A DNA stretch of 64,000 bases from positions 434,001-498,000 of the forward strand of contig NZ_SUKC01000001.1 of NCBI RefSeq assembly GCF_005047635.1. Reading direction: 5' to 3'. The position numbers were made by a program, and so were the translations under genes. Positions 26,437-35,164 of this stretch are shown here, in pieces (position 1 is the first letter of the stretch; every line of letters starts with the position of its first letter). The notes under the pieces were generated by a model that ran no database searches, was not told where the DNA came from, and worked only from the letters and a program-made list of their open reading frames with translations. The stretch comes from Arthrobacter sp. CAU 1506 (lineage in GTDB: Bacteria; Actinomycetota; Actinomycetes; Actinomycetales; Micrococcaceae).

Positions 26437-26550
26437 AATTGTCGTCGGCGTTGCACCCGGCGGCAAGCAAGTCGCGGGCGGGGCGCCCGGCGGCCCACTG
26501 CCGGTTACCCAAAAACGCCAAGCCACCAGGCAGGGCGCCCGGAATCGGCA

Positions 26551-26585
26551 GGAAGGCGGCACCCCGGACCGGGATGCCGCCTTCC
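26551..26585 (-). terminator. Terminator of glyA-folD (possibly bidirectional)
   Basis: GGAAGGCGGCACCCC (26551-26565) pairs with GGGATGCCGCCTTCC (26571-26585) with one mismatch. It is placed just after folD on the minus strand. There is no long U tract. Confidence 0.6.
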
Positions 26586-26602
26586 TATGGCCTTGAAGGC
26601 CG

Positions 26603-26645
26603 GCTTAGCGCGCTTGGCGTAACGCGGGCTTAGCGCGCTTGGCGT
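26603..26645. repeat. 25-bp tandem duplication spanning the folD stop
   Basis: The 18-mer GCTTAGCGCGCTTGGCGT occurs at 26603-26620 and 26628-26645, a 25-bp period. The second copy contains the last folD codons and its stop, so the 3' end of folD has been duplicated. Confidence 0.8.
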
Positions 26646-27529
26646 TCGGCGGCTTCCACCACGTTGGCCAGCAGCATGGCGCGGGTCATCGGGCCGACGC
26701 CGCCGGGGTTGGGCGAGAGCCAGCTGGCCACGTTGCGGGCCTCGGGCTCCACGTCGCCGGTCACCCGGGCCTTGCCTTCCTCGTCCTCGACCCGGCTCAC
26801 TCCCACGTCCAGCACCACGGCGCCGGGCTTGAGGTCCGCCGCCTTGATCATGTGCGGCATCCCTGCGGCGGCAATGACGACGTCGGCCTCCCGCAGTTCC
26901 GCGGCCAGGTCCAGGGTCCCGGTGTGGGCTAGGACCACCGTGGCGTTGATCGTCTTCCGGGTCAGCAGCAGCCCCAGCGGACGGCCCACGGTGACACCGC
27001 GGCCCACCACCAGCACGCGCTTGCCGGCCAGTTCAATGTCGTGGCGGAGCAGCAACTCCACGCAGCCGTGCGGGGTGCAGGGCAGCGGCGAGTCCAGCGG
27101 CTCGCCCACGTTGAGCACCAGCCGGCCCAGGTTCATCGGGTGCAGACCGTCGGCGTCCTTGGCCGGATCGATTTTTTCCAGAATGCGGTTGGTATCGATG
27201 TGCTTGGGTAGCGGAAGCTGCACGATGTAGCCCGTGCAGGCCGGATCCGCGTTCAGGTCATCGAGGACGGCTTCCAGTTCTTCCTGCGAGATGGTGTCCG
27301 GCAGGTCCCGGCGGATGGACTCGATGCCCACCTCGGCGCAGTCCTTGTGCTTGCCGCCCACATACCACTTGCTGCCCGGGTCCTCGCCGACCAGCACGGT
27401 GCCCAGTCCGGGCACGATGCCCTTGGCCTTGAGCGCCGAGACCCGCTCGGTGAGTTCGCTTTTGATCTGCGCCGCGGTGGCCTTGCCATCCAGCACGCGC
27501 GACGTCGGCGGGGTTGAGTACAGGTTCAT
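26630..27529 (-). CDS. folD: Bifunctional methylenetetrahydrofolate dehydrogenase / methenyltetrahydrofolate cyclohydrolase
   Basis: 299 residues. It interconverts 5,10-methylene-, methenyl- and 10-formyl-tetrahydrofolate with NADP. Family landmarks: [25 protein letters not shown] (catalytic Tyr-Lys region near 55), [28 protein letters not shown], and the NADP loop [18 protein letters not shown] near 168, ending with [13 protein letters not shown]. It follows glyA by 1 nt and shares its ZTP riboswitch, supplying formyl-THF for purN and purH. Confidence 0.97.
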   Translation of the reverse strand: MNLYSTPPTSRVLDGKATAAQIKSELTERVSALKAKGIVPGLGTVLVGEDPGSKWYVGGKHKDCAEVGIESIRRDLPDTISQEELEAVLDDLNADPACTGYIVQLPLPKHIDTNRILEKIDPAKDADGLHPMNLGRLVLNVGEPLDSPLPCTPHGCVELLLRHDIELAGKRVLVVGRGVTVGRPLGLLLTRKTINATVVLAHTGTLDLAAELREADVVIAAAGMPHMIKAADLKPGAVVLDVGVSRVEDEEGKARVTGDVEPEARNVASWLSPNPGGVGPMTRAMLLANVVEAAERQAR

Positions 27530-27530
27530 A

Positions 27531-28811
27531 TCACCACTCCTCGTGGCCCGGGTAGAGCGGGAAGTCGTCGGCCAGTTTCTTCACGCGGGCGCGCAGCGCG
27601 GCTACGTCGGCGCCGCCCTTGAGCGCGGTGGCGATGATGTCGGCGACCTCGGTGAATTCGGTCGTGCCGAAGCCTCGGGTGGCGAGCGCCGGGGTACCGA
27701 TCCGAAGGCCGGAGGTCACCATCGGCGGGCGCGGGTCGAACGGCACGGCGTTGCGGTTGACCGTGATGCCGGCCTCGTGCAGCAGGTCTTCCGCCTGCTT
27801 GCCGTCCAGGTCGGAGTTACGCAGGTCCACCAGCACCAGGTGCACGTCGGTGCCGCCGGTCAGTACCGAGACGCCAGCCTCGGCCACATCCGCGGCGGTC
27901 AGGCGTTCGGCCAGGATCCGGGCGCCTTCCAGCACGCGTTCCTGACGCAGCTTGAACTCCTCGCCGGCAGCGATCTTGAAGGCCACGGCCTTGGCCGCAA
28001 CCACGTGCATCAGCGGACCACCCTGCTGGCCCGGGAACACCGCGGAGTTGACCTTCTTGGCGAAGGCTTCCTTGCCGAGGATGACGCCGGAGCGCGGACC
28101 GGCCAGGGTCTTGTGCACGGTGGAGGTCACGAGGTCCGAGTGCGGCACCGGGTTCGGGTGCAGACCGGCCGCGACCAGCCCGGCAAAGTGCGCCATGTCG
28201 GTCCAGAAGTAGGCTCCGACCTCGTCGGCGATGGACCGGAAGGCCTCGAAGTCCAGCTGCCGCGGGTAGGCGGACCAGCCGGCCACAATCACATTCGGGC
28301 GCTCGGCCAGGGCCTGCTCGCGGACCTTGTCCATGTCCACCCGGAAGGTCTGCGGGTCAACTTCGTACGCGGCCACCTGGTAGAGCTTGCCGGAGAAGTT
28401 CAGCTTCATGCCGTGCGTCAGGTGTCCGCCGTGCGCCAGCGACAGGCCCATCATCTTATCGCCCGGCTGGATGAGGGCGGAGAGGGCGGCAGCGTTGGCC
28501 TGCGCGCCGGCGTGCGGCTGGACGTTGGCGAATTCCGCGCCGAAGAGCGACTTGGCCCGCTCAATAGCGAGGTTTTCCGCGACGTCTACGTGTTCACAAC
28601 CGCCGTAATAGCGGCGTCCCGGGTACCCCTCGGCGTACTTGTTGGTCAGGACCGATCCCTGGACTTCGAGCACCGAACGCGGCGCGAAGTTCTCGGAGGC
28701 GATCATTTCAAGGGTGTCGCGCTGGCGGCTGAGTTCGGCGTCGATCACAGCTGCGATTTCAGGATCAACCTGGGACAACGGCAGATCGGTCACAGAGGGC
28801 GTGGAAGTCAC
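27531..28811 (-). CDS. glyA: Serine hydroxymethyltransferase
   Basis: 426 residues, PLP enzyme converting serine and THF to glycine and methylenetetrahydrofolate. Landmarks are [33 protein letters not shown] near 40-70, the PLP lysine in [15 protein letters not shown] near 230, and [14 protein letters not shown] near 360. It is first gene after the ZTP riboswitch, with folD 1 nt downstream. The start ATG has GGAGA about 8 nt upstream. Confidence 0.97.
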   Translation of the reverse strand: MTSTPSVTDLPLSQVDPEIAAVIDAELSRQRDTLEMIASENFAPRSVLEVQGSVLTNKYAEGYPGRRYYGGCEHVDVAENLAIERAKSLFGAEFANVQPHAGAQANAAALSALIQPGDKMMGLSLAHGGHLTHGMKLNFSGKLYQVAAYEVDPQTFRVDMDKVREQALAERPNVIVAGWSAYPRQLDFEAFRSIADEVGAYFWTDMAHFAGLVAAGLHPNPVPHSDLVTSTVHKTLAGPRSGVILGKEAFAKKVNSAVFPGQQGGPLMHVVAAKAVAFKIAAGEEFKLRQERVLEGARILAERLTAADVAEAGVSVLTGGTDVHLVLVDLRNSDLDGKQAEDLLHEAGITVNRNAVPFDPRPPMVTSGLRIGTPALATRGFGTTEFTEVADIIATALKGGADVAALRARVKKLADDFPLYPGHEEW

Positions 28812-28927
28812 GGGGAGAATCTCCTGGGTGGTGGGCTTATCTCACTGCTACAGGCCAGATTACCGGGTGCCGGTACCGCACGCATGACGCGTTACCGGCC
28901 CCGGACACAGTCCGGCCCAAACGTGAC

Positions 28928-29040
28928 CTTACGTCCCAGGCGTGCGATCCGTGGTCTGCATCTTCAGGAGCGGCAATCGAAGATTCCCCGTCCCTGCTGC
29001 CGCTTCCTGGTGGTGTCCCACCTAACGCCAGTCGCGGCGA
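28928..29040 (-). promoter_or_regulatory. ZTP (pfl) riboswitch controlling glyA-folD
   Basis: Read on the minus strand from 29040, CGCGACTGGCG is followed by TTA, the hairpin GGTGGGACACCACC, and AGGAAGCGGC. After a variable insert comes the second domain ending GCACGCCTGGGACG (about 28943-28930). These match the conserved pfl/ZTP elements (GACUGGCG, GGUGGGA..ACCACC, GGAAGCG, GCCUGGG). The class binds ZTP/ZMP, which build up when formyl-THF is short, and turns on one-carbon genes, exactly the two genes downstream. It starts 19 bp after the HtrA gene. No U-tract terminator was seen, so control may be at translation. Confidence 0.85.
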
Positions 29041-29058
29041 GCCAATCCTAACAGCCAG

Positions 29059-30135
29059 TCACCCCGCCGGACGGTCCGAAAGAGTGACCTTCACCGTGCT
29101 GGTTTCGTTGCCGCGGCGGATTTCCACCGTGACCACATCGCCCGGCTCGTGCTTCCGCAGGACGGCCAGCAGGTCCTCGGCCGTTTCCAGATCCTCGCCG
29201 TCCACGCTCACCAGCACATCTCCGGGCTGGATTCCCGCCTTGTCGGCCGGCCCTCCGTTGGTCACATTGAGGGCCACGACGCCGCCGGCCTGCGTCATCC
29301 CCAACTGCTGCGCGATCTCCGGCGTGATCGTGGCAGGGGCCAGTCCCATGAAGGCGTGCTTGGCGACGCCGTTCTTGAGCAGTTCCCCGGCAACTTCCTG
29401 AGCGGTTGCGGCGGGAATGGCGAAGCCCAGCGACACCGCGCCTGCCTCCGGCGGGATATAGGCCTCGCTGATGCCCACCAACTGGCCTTGGCCATTGACG
29501 ACGGCGCCGCCCGAGTTGCCCGGGCTGATCGCGGCGTCGGTCTGGATCAAGTCCACCAGCGCCAGACTGGACGAGGACGAGCCGGGAATGGAGCGGTGCA
29601 GGCCGGAGATGATGCCGGCTGTGGCAGTATTCTCGAAGCCCAGCGGCGAACCGATCACCACGGCCAGCTCGCCGATCCTGGGCAATGCCGGTGCAAACGT
29701 GACGGCCGGGAGCCCCTTGCGTACGGTCCGCACCAGCGCCAGGTCCGACACCGCGTCCGTCGCCAGAACTTGTCCCGTAGTGCGCTGTCCGTCGGCAAAT
29801 GCTACTTCCACCTTGGTGCTGTCACCGACCACGTGTTCGTTAGTCAGGACCAGTCCATCTTTGGAATAAACCACGCCGCTGCCCAAGCCACCCTTGGTGA
29901 AGATGGTGACCACGGACGGCTGCACGCTCTGCACGATGTCAGGGATACTTCGGGCCGGCTGGGCTTCCCCGGTCTGCGCTCCCCCGCCGCCCTGCGTCTG
30001 CGTGGCCATGCCGGATCCGGTCGGCCCGGAACTGCCGTTACCGGTGCAACCGGCCAGGGCCAGAACGACTGCGGCGGCCACTAGGACCCGCCCGGTTCTG
30101 CGGCGCAGCGAGTTGTGACGTTCCAGATGCGTCAT
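29059..30135 (-). CDS. HtrA/DegP-like serine protease lipoprotein with PDZ domain
   Basis: 358 residues. The signal sequence ends in the lipobox LALAGC (Cys30), then a Gly/Gln-rich linker leads into the trypsin-like domain with the triad His101 (TNEHVVGD), Asp131 (SDLALVR) and Ser208 (PGNSGGAV), and a C-terminal PDZ domain (GGPADKAGIQPGDVLVSVDGEDL). It should degrade or refold damaged exported proteins at the outer face of the membrane. The start ATG 30133-30135 was chosen for GGAAGG 7 nt upstream; an in-frame ATG at 30153 is possible. Confidence 0.93.
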   Translation of the reverse strand: MTHLERHNSLRRRTGRVLVAAAVVLALAGCTGNGSSGPTGSGMATQTQGGGGAQTGEAQPARSIPDIVQSVQPSVVTIFTKGGLGSGVVYSKDGLVLTNEHVVGDSTKVEVAFADGQRTTGQVLATDAVSDLALVRTVRKGLPAVTFAPALPRIGELAVVIGSPLGFENTATAGIISGLHRSIPGSSSSSLALVDLIQTDAAISPGNSGGAVVNGQGQLVGISEAYIPPEAGAVSLGFAIPAATAQEVAGELLKNGVAKHAFMGLAPATITPEIAQQLGMTQAGGVVALNVTNGGPADKAGIQPGDVLVSVDGEDLETAEDLLAVLRKHEPGDVVTVEIRRGNETSTVKVTLSDRPAG

Positions 30136-30288
30136 GGCAAGGCCTTCCGTCATCGCTGCTGCCACCATAGCCCCATCGGAGCCAGGAGAAAACGGCTTCG
30201 GGGTAGCAGCCCCCGCCGGAATACCCTGAAGCCTGCCGCCGTTACAGCCCATAGAAGTTGAAGCGTCAACAATCGACAGGGGAGCACC

Positions 30289-31395
30289 GTGGCGGACCAG
30301 GCAACAGGCAGCGGCCAGCAACTGCAGACCGTGGTGATCGGCGCGGGCCAGGCCGGGCTGAGCGCCGCCTACCAACTGGCCCGCCGCGGGCTGGTTCCCG
30401 AACGCGACTTCGTGGTGCTCGACGCCAATGACGGTCCGGGCGGCGCCTGGCGCCACCGCTGGCCCTCGCTGACCTTCGACGCCGCGCACGGCCTGCACGA
30501 CCTTCCCGGCCTGCCGCTGGGGGTTCCGGATCCGCACGAGCCGTCCTCCGCCGTCGTCCGCCGTTATTACGGTGCCTACGAGCAGCAGTTCGAGTTGCCC
30601 GTGCACCGCCCGGTCCGTGTCACCTCAATCGACGACGACGGTGCCCTCCTGCGGGTGCGCAGCGACACCGGCGGCGAATGGCTGGCACGCACTGTGATCA
30701 GCGGCACCGGAACCTGGGACAAGCCGTACTGGCCGCACTACCCCGGGCAGGAAACCTTCCGCGGCCGCCAGTTGCACACCCGGGATTTCTGGTCGGCCGA
30801 TGAGTTCCGCGGACAGCGGGTGCTGGTGGTGGGCGGCGGCACCTCGGCGCTGCAGTTCCTGCTGCAACTGGATGCCGCCGGGGCCGACACCCTCTGGTCC
30901 ACCCGGCGCGCCCCCGACTTCACCGCCACCCCGTTCGACAAGGAATGGGGCGTCGACGTGGAACGCCGCGTCAACGAGCGCACCCGCGCCGGCCTGCCCA
31001 CCCTCAGCGTGGTGGCCGCCACCGGCCTGCCGCTGACCGAGACGTATCAGCGCGGCATTGAGGCCGGCATCCTCGTCTCCCGCGGGAAGCTGGAGCGCAT
31101 CACCGAAGGCGGCGTTGAGTTCGCCGACGGCTCCATGGAGAAGGTGGACGTGATCCTCTGGGCCACCGGTTTCCGGCCGTCGCTGGACCACCTGGTGCCG
31201 CTGCGGCTGCGCGAACCCGGCGGTGGGATCTTGATGGCCGAGGATGGCGTCTCGGTGGTCAAGGAGCCGCGCCTTTTCCTGGTCGGCTACGGAGCGTCTG
31301 CGTCCACGGTCGGTGCCACCCGCGCCGGGCGGGCCGCCGCCGTTGCGGCCACCCGTCGCCTTGCCGCAGAAGCCGAACCCCAGCCGGTACCCTAG
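30289..31395 (+). CDS. Flavin-containing monooxygenase-like NAD(P)/FAD oxidoreductase
   Basis: 368 residues, GTG start at 30289 with GGGGAG upstream. FAD-binding VVIGAGQAGLSAAYQLARRG near residues 12-31 and NADP-binding VLVVGGGTSALQFLLQL near 182 flank a linker. ILWATGFRPSLDHL near 285 is the ATG hinge of FMO/BVMO-like enzymes. The protein is shorter than classical FMOs (about 450). Substrate unknown. purU starts 6 nt later but has its own leaderless promoter. Confidence 0.88.
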   Translation: MADQATGSGQQLQTVVIGAGQAGLSAAYQLARRGLVPERDFVVLDANDGPGGAWRHRWPSLTFDAAHGLHDLPGLPLGVPDPHEPSSAVVRRYYGAYEQQFELPVHRPVRVTSIDDDGALLRVRSDTGGEWLARTVISGTGTWDKPYWPHYPGQETFRGRQLHTRDFWSADEFRGQRVLVVGGGTSALQFLLQLDAAGADTLWSTRRAPDFTATPFDKEWGVDVERRVNERTRAGLPTLSVVAATGLPLTETYQRGIEAGILVSRGKLERITEGGVEFADGSMEKVDVILWATGFRPSLDHLVPLRLREPGGGILMAEDGVSVVKEPRLFLVGYGASASTVGATRAGRAAAVAATRRLAAEAEPQPVP

Positions 31396-31400
31396 GACTC
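31388..31400 (+). promoter_or_regulatory. Leaderless -10 box of purU
   Basis: TACCCT (31388-31393) lies 7 nt before GTG 31401, within the last codons of the upstream gene. No Shine-Dalgarno is visible. Confidence 0.4.
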
Positions 31401-32261
31401 GTGACTGACGCTGCCGCTCCCACCGCCTACACCCTCACGCTTTCCTGTCCGGACCGCCCCGGCATAGTGCATGCCGTTGCCGGCGCCCTGGTGCAGGCCG
31501 GGGGGAACATCACCGAATCCCAGCAGTATGAGAGCCCGCAGTCGGGTCGCTTCTTCATGCGGGTGGCGGTGGCTACCCACCAGTCCTACACAGCGCTCCA
31601 CGAACGGCTGCAGCCGGTGGCGCAGGAGTTCGGCATGACCTGGAGGCTGCGCCGCGAGGGCGTCAAGATGCGCACGCTGCTGATGGCGTCGAAGTCCGCC
31701 CACTGCCTCAACCACCTGTTGTTCCTCCAGCGCTCCGGAACACTGCCGATCGAGATCCCCGCCATCGTCTCCAACCACCCGGATCTGGCCGATCTCGCCG
31801 CGTTCTACGGCATCCCCTTCCACCGCATCCCCGTCACGCCGGACACCAAGCCGCAGGCCGAGCAGGCCCTGCTGGACCTGGCCGCCGAGCACGACGTGGA
31901 ACTGGTGGTCCTGGCCCGCTACATGCAGGTGCTCAGCAACGAACTCTGCACCGAACTGGCCGGCAAGGCGATCAACATCCACCATTCCTTCCTGCCCAGC
32001 TTCAAGGGCGCCAAGCCTTACCACCAGGCGCATGCCCGCGGCGTGAAGCTCATCGGTGCCACCGCGCACTATGTCACCGCGGACCTCGACGAGGGCCCGA
32101 TCATCGACCAGGAAGTCATCCCGGTCCGCCACTCCCACACCGCCGAACAATTCGTGGCGCTGGGCCGCGACGTCGAAGCCCGCACGTTGGCCCGCGCGGT
32201 GCAGTGGCATGCCGAACACCGTGTGCTGCTGGACGGCAACCGCACCGTCGTCTTCAACTAG
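31401..32261 (+). CDS. purU: Formyltetrahydrofolate deformylase
   Basis: 286 residues. An N-terminal ACT domain (YTLTLSCPDRPGIVHAVAGAL at 9-29) precedes the formyltransferase-like hydrolase domain with the catalytic segment INIHHSFLPSFKGAKPYHQA near residue 190, followed by YVTADLDEGPIIDQEV. It hydrolyses 10-formyl-THF to formate and THF, balancing the one-carbon pool fed by glyA and folD nearby. The start is GTG 31401. Confidence 0.95.
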   Translation: MTDAAAPTAYTLTLSCPDRPGIVHAVAGALVQAGGNITESQQYESPQSGRFFMRVAVATHQSYTALHERLQPVAQEFGMTWRLRREGVKMRTLLMASKSAHCLNHLLFLQRSGTLPIEIPAIVSNHPDLADLAAFYGIPFHRIPVTPDTKPQAEQALLDLAAEHDVELVVLARYMQVLSNELCTELAGKAINIHHSFLPSFKGAKPYHQAHARGVKLIGATAHYVTADLDEGPIIDQEVIPVRHSHTAEQFVALGRDVEARTLARAVQWHAEHRVLLDGNRTVVFN

Positions 32262-32274
32262 TCCAGCCCGCAAA

Positions 32275-32403
32275 GCACCCGGGGGACGCCTGATCACGAC
32301 GGCGGCGCCTGGCTCTGTGCCACAGTGCTCCGGCCGCCGTGCACCCGGGGACGCTTGATGACGACGGCGGCGCCCGGCTCTGTGCCGCGGCGCCCCGGAG
32401 GCG
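32275..32403. repeat. Two-copy ~65-bp intergenic direct repeat
   Basis: Copies begin at 32275 and 32341 with GCACCCGGGG and share ACGACGGCGGCGCC and GGCTCTGTGCC; identity is roughly 85 percent. They fill the gap between purU and the methyltransferase gene. Confidence 0.7.
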
Positions 32404-32415
32404 TACGCTCGACGG
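32404..32415 (+). promoter_or_regulatory. Leaderless -10 box of the methyltransferase gene
   Basis: TACGCT (32404-32409) is followed by six bases and the ATG at 32416, with no Shine-Dalgarno. Confidence 0.5.
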
Positions 32416-33027
32416 ATGGGCAACCACGAGCCGGAGCTGAAGGCGTTCTATGACCGCCAAGCCCCCGACCGTGACCTGCGCGCCCGGGATCCGAAACGGG
32501 ACGAGGCCAGGCAGGCGTTCATCGCATCCCTTGTCGCGGCACACCGGCACAGCGTGCTGGAGATCGGCTGCGGCACAGGTGCGGACGGGCTGGCGTTCAA
32601 GGCCGCAGGTATCCACTACACCGGCGTCGACCTGTCCGAGGAAAATGTCCGATTCGCCCGAGCCAAGAACCTGGAGGCGGTGGTCGGTTCGGTGCGCGAG
32701 CTGCCGTTCGCCAGCGGCACGTTTTCGGCGGGCTGGACAATGAGCACGCTGCTGCACATTCCCGATCAGGACCTTTCCGACGTCCTGGCCGAGACGATGC
32801 GTGTGCTGGCCGAGGGCGCTCCGCTGGCGGTCGGGCTATGGTCCGGCGACGACGAAGAGGTCATCGTTGCCCACGATGACTTCGAGCCCAACCGCTTCTA
32901 CAGCCGCCGCCGAGACGACACCGTGCGCCGGCTCTTCGGCGAACACGGCCTGGTCTCCGGCTTCACCACCTGGGACCGCCCCGGGACCGGCCGGCACTAC
33001 CAGTTCTTCATCGTCACCAAGCCCTGA
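32416..33027 (+). CDS. Class I SAM-dependent methyltransferase
   Basis: 203 residues. SAM-binding motif I VLEIGCGTGADGLAFKAAG at residues 44-62, acidic motif II YTGVDLSEENVRFA, and the motif IV region GWTMSTLLHIPDQDLSDVLAE identify a type 11/25 methyltransferase. Substrate unknown. Apparently monocistronic behind a leaderless promoter. Confidence 0.85.
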   Translation: MGNHEPELKAFYDRQAPDRDLRARDPKRDEARQAFIASLVAAHRHSVLEIGCGTGADGLAFKAAGIHYTGVDLSEENVRFARAKNLEAVVGSVRELPFASGTFSAGWTMSTLLHIPDQDLSDVLAETMRVLAEGAPLAVGLWSGDDEEVIVAHDDFEPNRFYSRRRDDTVRRLFGEHGLVSGFTTWDRPGTGRHYQFFIVTKP

Positions 33028-33114
33028 CCGGGCCGGTGACTGGGCGGCCCCGCCGTCACGAACCCACTGAAGCTCCGCCGACTGGCTTCCACGGCGCACC
33101 AAGTTCAGGGACGC

Positions 33115-33126
33115 TAGGCTGGTGCA
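33115..33126 (+). promoter_or_regulatory. Leaderless -10 box of the gamma-carbonic-anhydrase-like gene
   Basis: TAGGCT (33115-33120), six bases, then ATG 33127. Same box and spacing as before the genes at 6729 and 59505. Confidence 0.55.
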
Positions 33127-33660
33127 ATGGCCCACATCATCACCATTGCCGGCATGCTGCCGGCCGTCGACCTGTCCGCCTTCGTTGCCCCCACGGCCAC
33201 GCTTAGCGGGGACGTGGCCCTGGCCGCTGACTCCAGCGCGTTCTACGGCGTGAGCGTCCGCGGTGACACCGCTCCGATCCGGGTCGGTGAACGCAGCAAC
33301 CTGCAGGACAACGTGGTCCTTCATGCGGACCCCGGCTTTCCCTGCACGGTCGGCGCCGGCGTCAGTGTCGGCCATGCCGCCGTGATCCACGGCTGCACCG
33401 TCGAGGACAACTGCCTGATCGGGATGAGCGCCACCATCATGAACGGTGCTGTGGTGGGCGCAGGTTCGCTGGTGGCAGCCGGCGCCGTCGTGCTGGAGGG
33501 AACACAGATTCCACCGCGCTCCTTGGTTGCAGGCGTCCCCGCCAAGGTCCGCCGCGAGCTGACCGAGGAAGAGTACCAATCCGTGCTGGACAACGCCGCC
33601 CGCTACGTGGAGATTGCAGCCCTGCACCGCGACGCGATCGACGACGCCGCCGAGCAGTAG
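33127..33660 (+). CDS. Gamma-carbonic-anhydrase-like hexapeptide-repeat protein
   Basis: 177 residues forming a left-handed beta-helix: hexapeptide turns run from ATLSGDVALAADSSAFYGVSVRGD through VGAGVSVGHAAVIHG to VAAGAVV. The zinc-ligand pattern of gamma carbonic anhydrases is present (VLHADPG and GHAAVIHG), followed by GVPAKVRRELTEEE and a C-terminal helix. Members hydrate CO2 or act as acyl/metal-binding proteins. Activity here is not proven. Confidence 0.85.
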   Translation: MAHIITIAGMLPAVDLSAFVAPTATLSGDVALAADSSAFYGVSVRGDTAPIRVGERSNLQDNVVLHADPGFPCTVGAGVSVGHAAVIHGCTVEDNCLIGMSATIMNGAVVGAGSLVAAGAVVLEGTQIPPRSLVAGVPAKVRRELTEEEYQSVLDNAARYVEIAALHRDAIDDAAEQ

Positions 33661-33745
33661 CCGTCCGTAACGCACCACCGGCCGCCGCGGCGCAGTCGCT
33701 CTACCCGCTCGGTACCGGCTGCCCCGGCGTCTCATTCCGGACAAT

Positions 33746-33770
33746 CTTGCGTTAACTTCTTGACTACAAG
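33746..33770 (+). promoter_or_regulatory. Putative ROK operator/promoter, copy 1 (regulator gene)
   Basis: 25-nt element: TTGCGTTAACTTC followed by TTGACT and ACAAG; 33760-33765 can be a -35 box and CTTG-N4-CAAG is a small dyad. It aligns without gaps to 35048-35072 before the binding-protein gene, with about 20 identical positions. Confidence 0.5.
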
Positions 33771-33795
33771 CGGCCACTGGCGCACGCTTTTGTGT

Positions 33796-35016
33796 ATGTC
33801 AGCCGATCCGCCGCCCACCCTCGAGGCCTCGTCGCGCTCCGTTCCGCGCGGAGCCGAGCACCGGCCCGGCTCCCAGAGCGCCCTGCGCCGGCGGAACAGC
33901 CAGCGGATCCTGCAGGCACTGATGGCCCGCGGCCCGCTGACCCAGGCCGAACTGTCCCGGCAGACCGGGTTGTCCACCGCGACTGTGTCCAACATCGTCA
34001 AGGCCATGGCCGACGACGGGTTGGTCAGCACCTCACCAACCACCAGTTCCGGCCGCCGCGCGTTGTCGGTCAGGATCGATGGCCGCGGCGCGGTCGCCGT
34101 CGGGGTGGATTTCGGCCGACGGCACGTTCAGGTTGTGCTGGTCAGCCTTGACCACCGGGTGCTCGCCGCGGATGCCGTGGAACTGCCCCTCGGCCACGAC
34201 GCCGAGCAGGGCATCGACGCCGCCGCCCGGCTGGTCCAGCGCCTGCTGGATGAACAATCGGTCTCTCCGGGGGCCGTGCTCGGCGTCGGGGCCGGGATTC
34301 CCGGGCCGATCGACCGGCGGACGGGCACGGTGATCCACGGTGCCATCCTGCCCGAATGGGTGGGCATCAACCTGCTGGGCCGGCTGCAGGAACGGTTCGG
34401 CGCGGATGTGTTCGTGGACAACGACGCGAATCTGGGCGCTCTCGCGCAGGTCAGTTGGGGCCCGTTCCAGCACGCCCAGAACCTGGTGTTCCTGAAAATC
34501 GGCTCCGGCATCGGTGCCGGCCTGGTCCTCAACGGCGAACTGTTTTACGGCCACATGGGAGTGACGGGCGAAATCGGGCACGCCACCGTCGCCGAGCACG
34601 GGATCATCTGCCGGTGCGGCAACCGCGGCTGCCTGGAGACCGTCGCGTCCACCTCCACCATGATCGATTTGCTCAGCCACGGGCGCGGCACCCCGCTGGG
34701 CACGGAAGACATTATCCGGATCGCCCTGGACGGAGACCCGGCGGCCCTCCGGGTGATCGACGATGCGGGTGTGGCGGTGGGTCGTGCCCTGGCCAATGTC
34801 TGCAACCTGCTCAACCCCGAATTCATCGTGGTGGGTGGTCCGCTCACGGGCCTCGGCAGCATCCTGCTCGACCCGGTGCGGCGCGGGTTGCTGCGGCATG
34901 TGGTGCCGGTCGTCGGTGAATCGACTGAGCTGGCGATGTCCACCTTGGGCAGCCGCACCGAGGCCCTGGGGGCAGCCACGCTGGTGCTCCAACAGGCCGA
35001 ACTGCCGTTTGTCTAA
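33796..35016 (+). CDS. ROK-family transcriptional regulator
   Basis: 406 residues. The N-terminal winged HTH (residues 31-85: ALRRRNSQRILQALMARGPL; LSRQTGLSTATVSNIVKAM) is fused to a ROK sugar-kinase-like domain: VGVDFGRRHVQVVLV, the GIPGPIDRRTG loop, VDNDANLGALAQ and the zinc motif CRCGNRGCLETVAS. It is the local regulator of the sugar importer that follows; sugar binding should release it from its operators. I start at ATG 33796, not further upstream, because the operator/-35 element lies at 33746-33770. Confidence 0.9.
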   Translation: MSADPPPTLEASSRSVPRGAEHRPGSQSALRRRNSQRILQALMARGPLTQAELSRQTGLSTATVSNIVKAMADDGLVSTSPTTSSGRRALSVRIDGRGAVAVGVDFGRRHVQVVLVSLDHRVLAADAVELPLGHDAEQGIDAAARLVQRLLDEQSVSPGAVLGVGAGIPGPIDRRTGTVIHGAILPEWVGINLLGRLQERFGADVFVDNDANLGALAQVSWGPFQHAQNLVFLKIGSGIGAGLVLNGELFYGHMGVTGEIGHATVAEHGIICRCGNRGCLETVASTSTMIDLLSHGRGTPLGTEDIIRIALDGDPAALRVIDDAGVAVGRALANVCNLLNPEFIVVGGPLTGLGSILLDPVRRGLLRHVVPVVGESTELAMSTLGSRTEALGAATLVLQQAELPFV

Positions 35017-35047
35017 GCTGGCCGCCAAACCCACGGTTGCGTAACGC

Positions 35048-35091
35048 TTTGCGTTCAACTCTTGACGACAAGGCCTGTGACGGAGTTAACT
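35048..35091 (+). promoter_or_regulatory. Putative ROK operator/promoter, copy 2 (sugar importer)
   Basis: TTTGCGTTCAACTC then TTGACG and ACAAG at 35048-35072 repeats the element before the ROK gene. TTGACG (35062-35067) is a likely -35. GTTAACTT recurs at 35085-35092 near the expected -10. Confidence 0.5.
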
Positions 35092-35164
35092 TCCTTCAAG
35101 CCACACATCCGTGTGCGGGTCGTGCAGACCCCGTGGCCACAGACAGTTGATTGATGGAGGCGTT

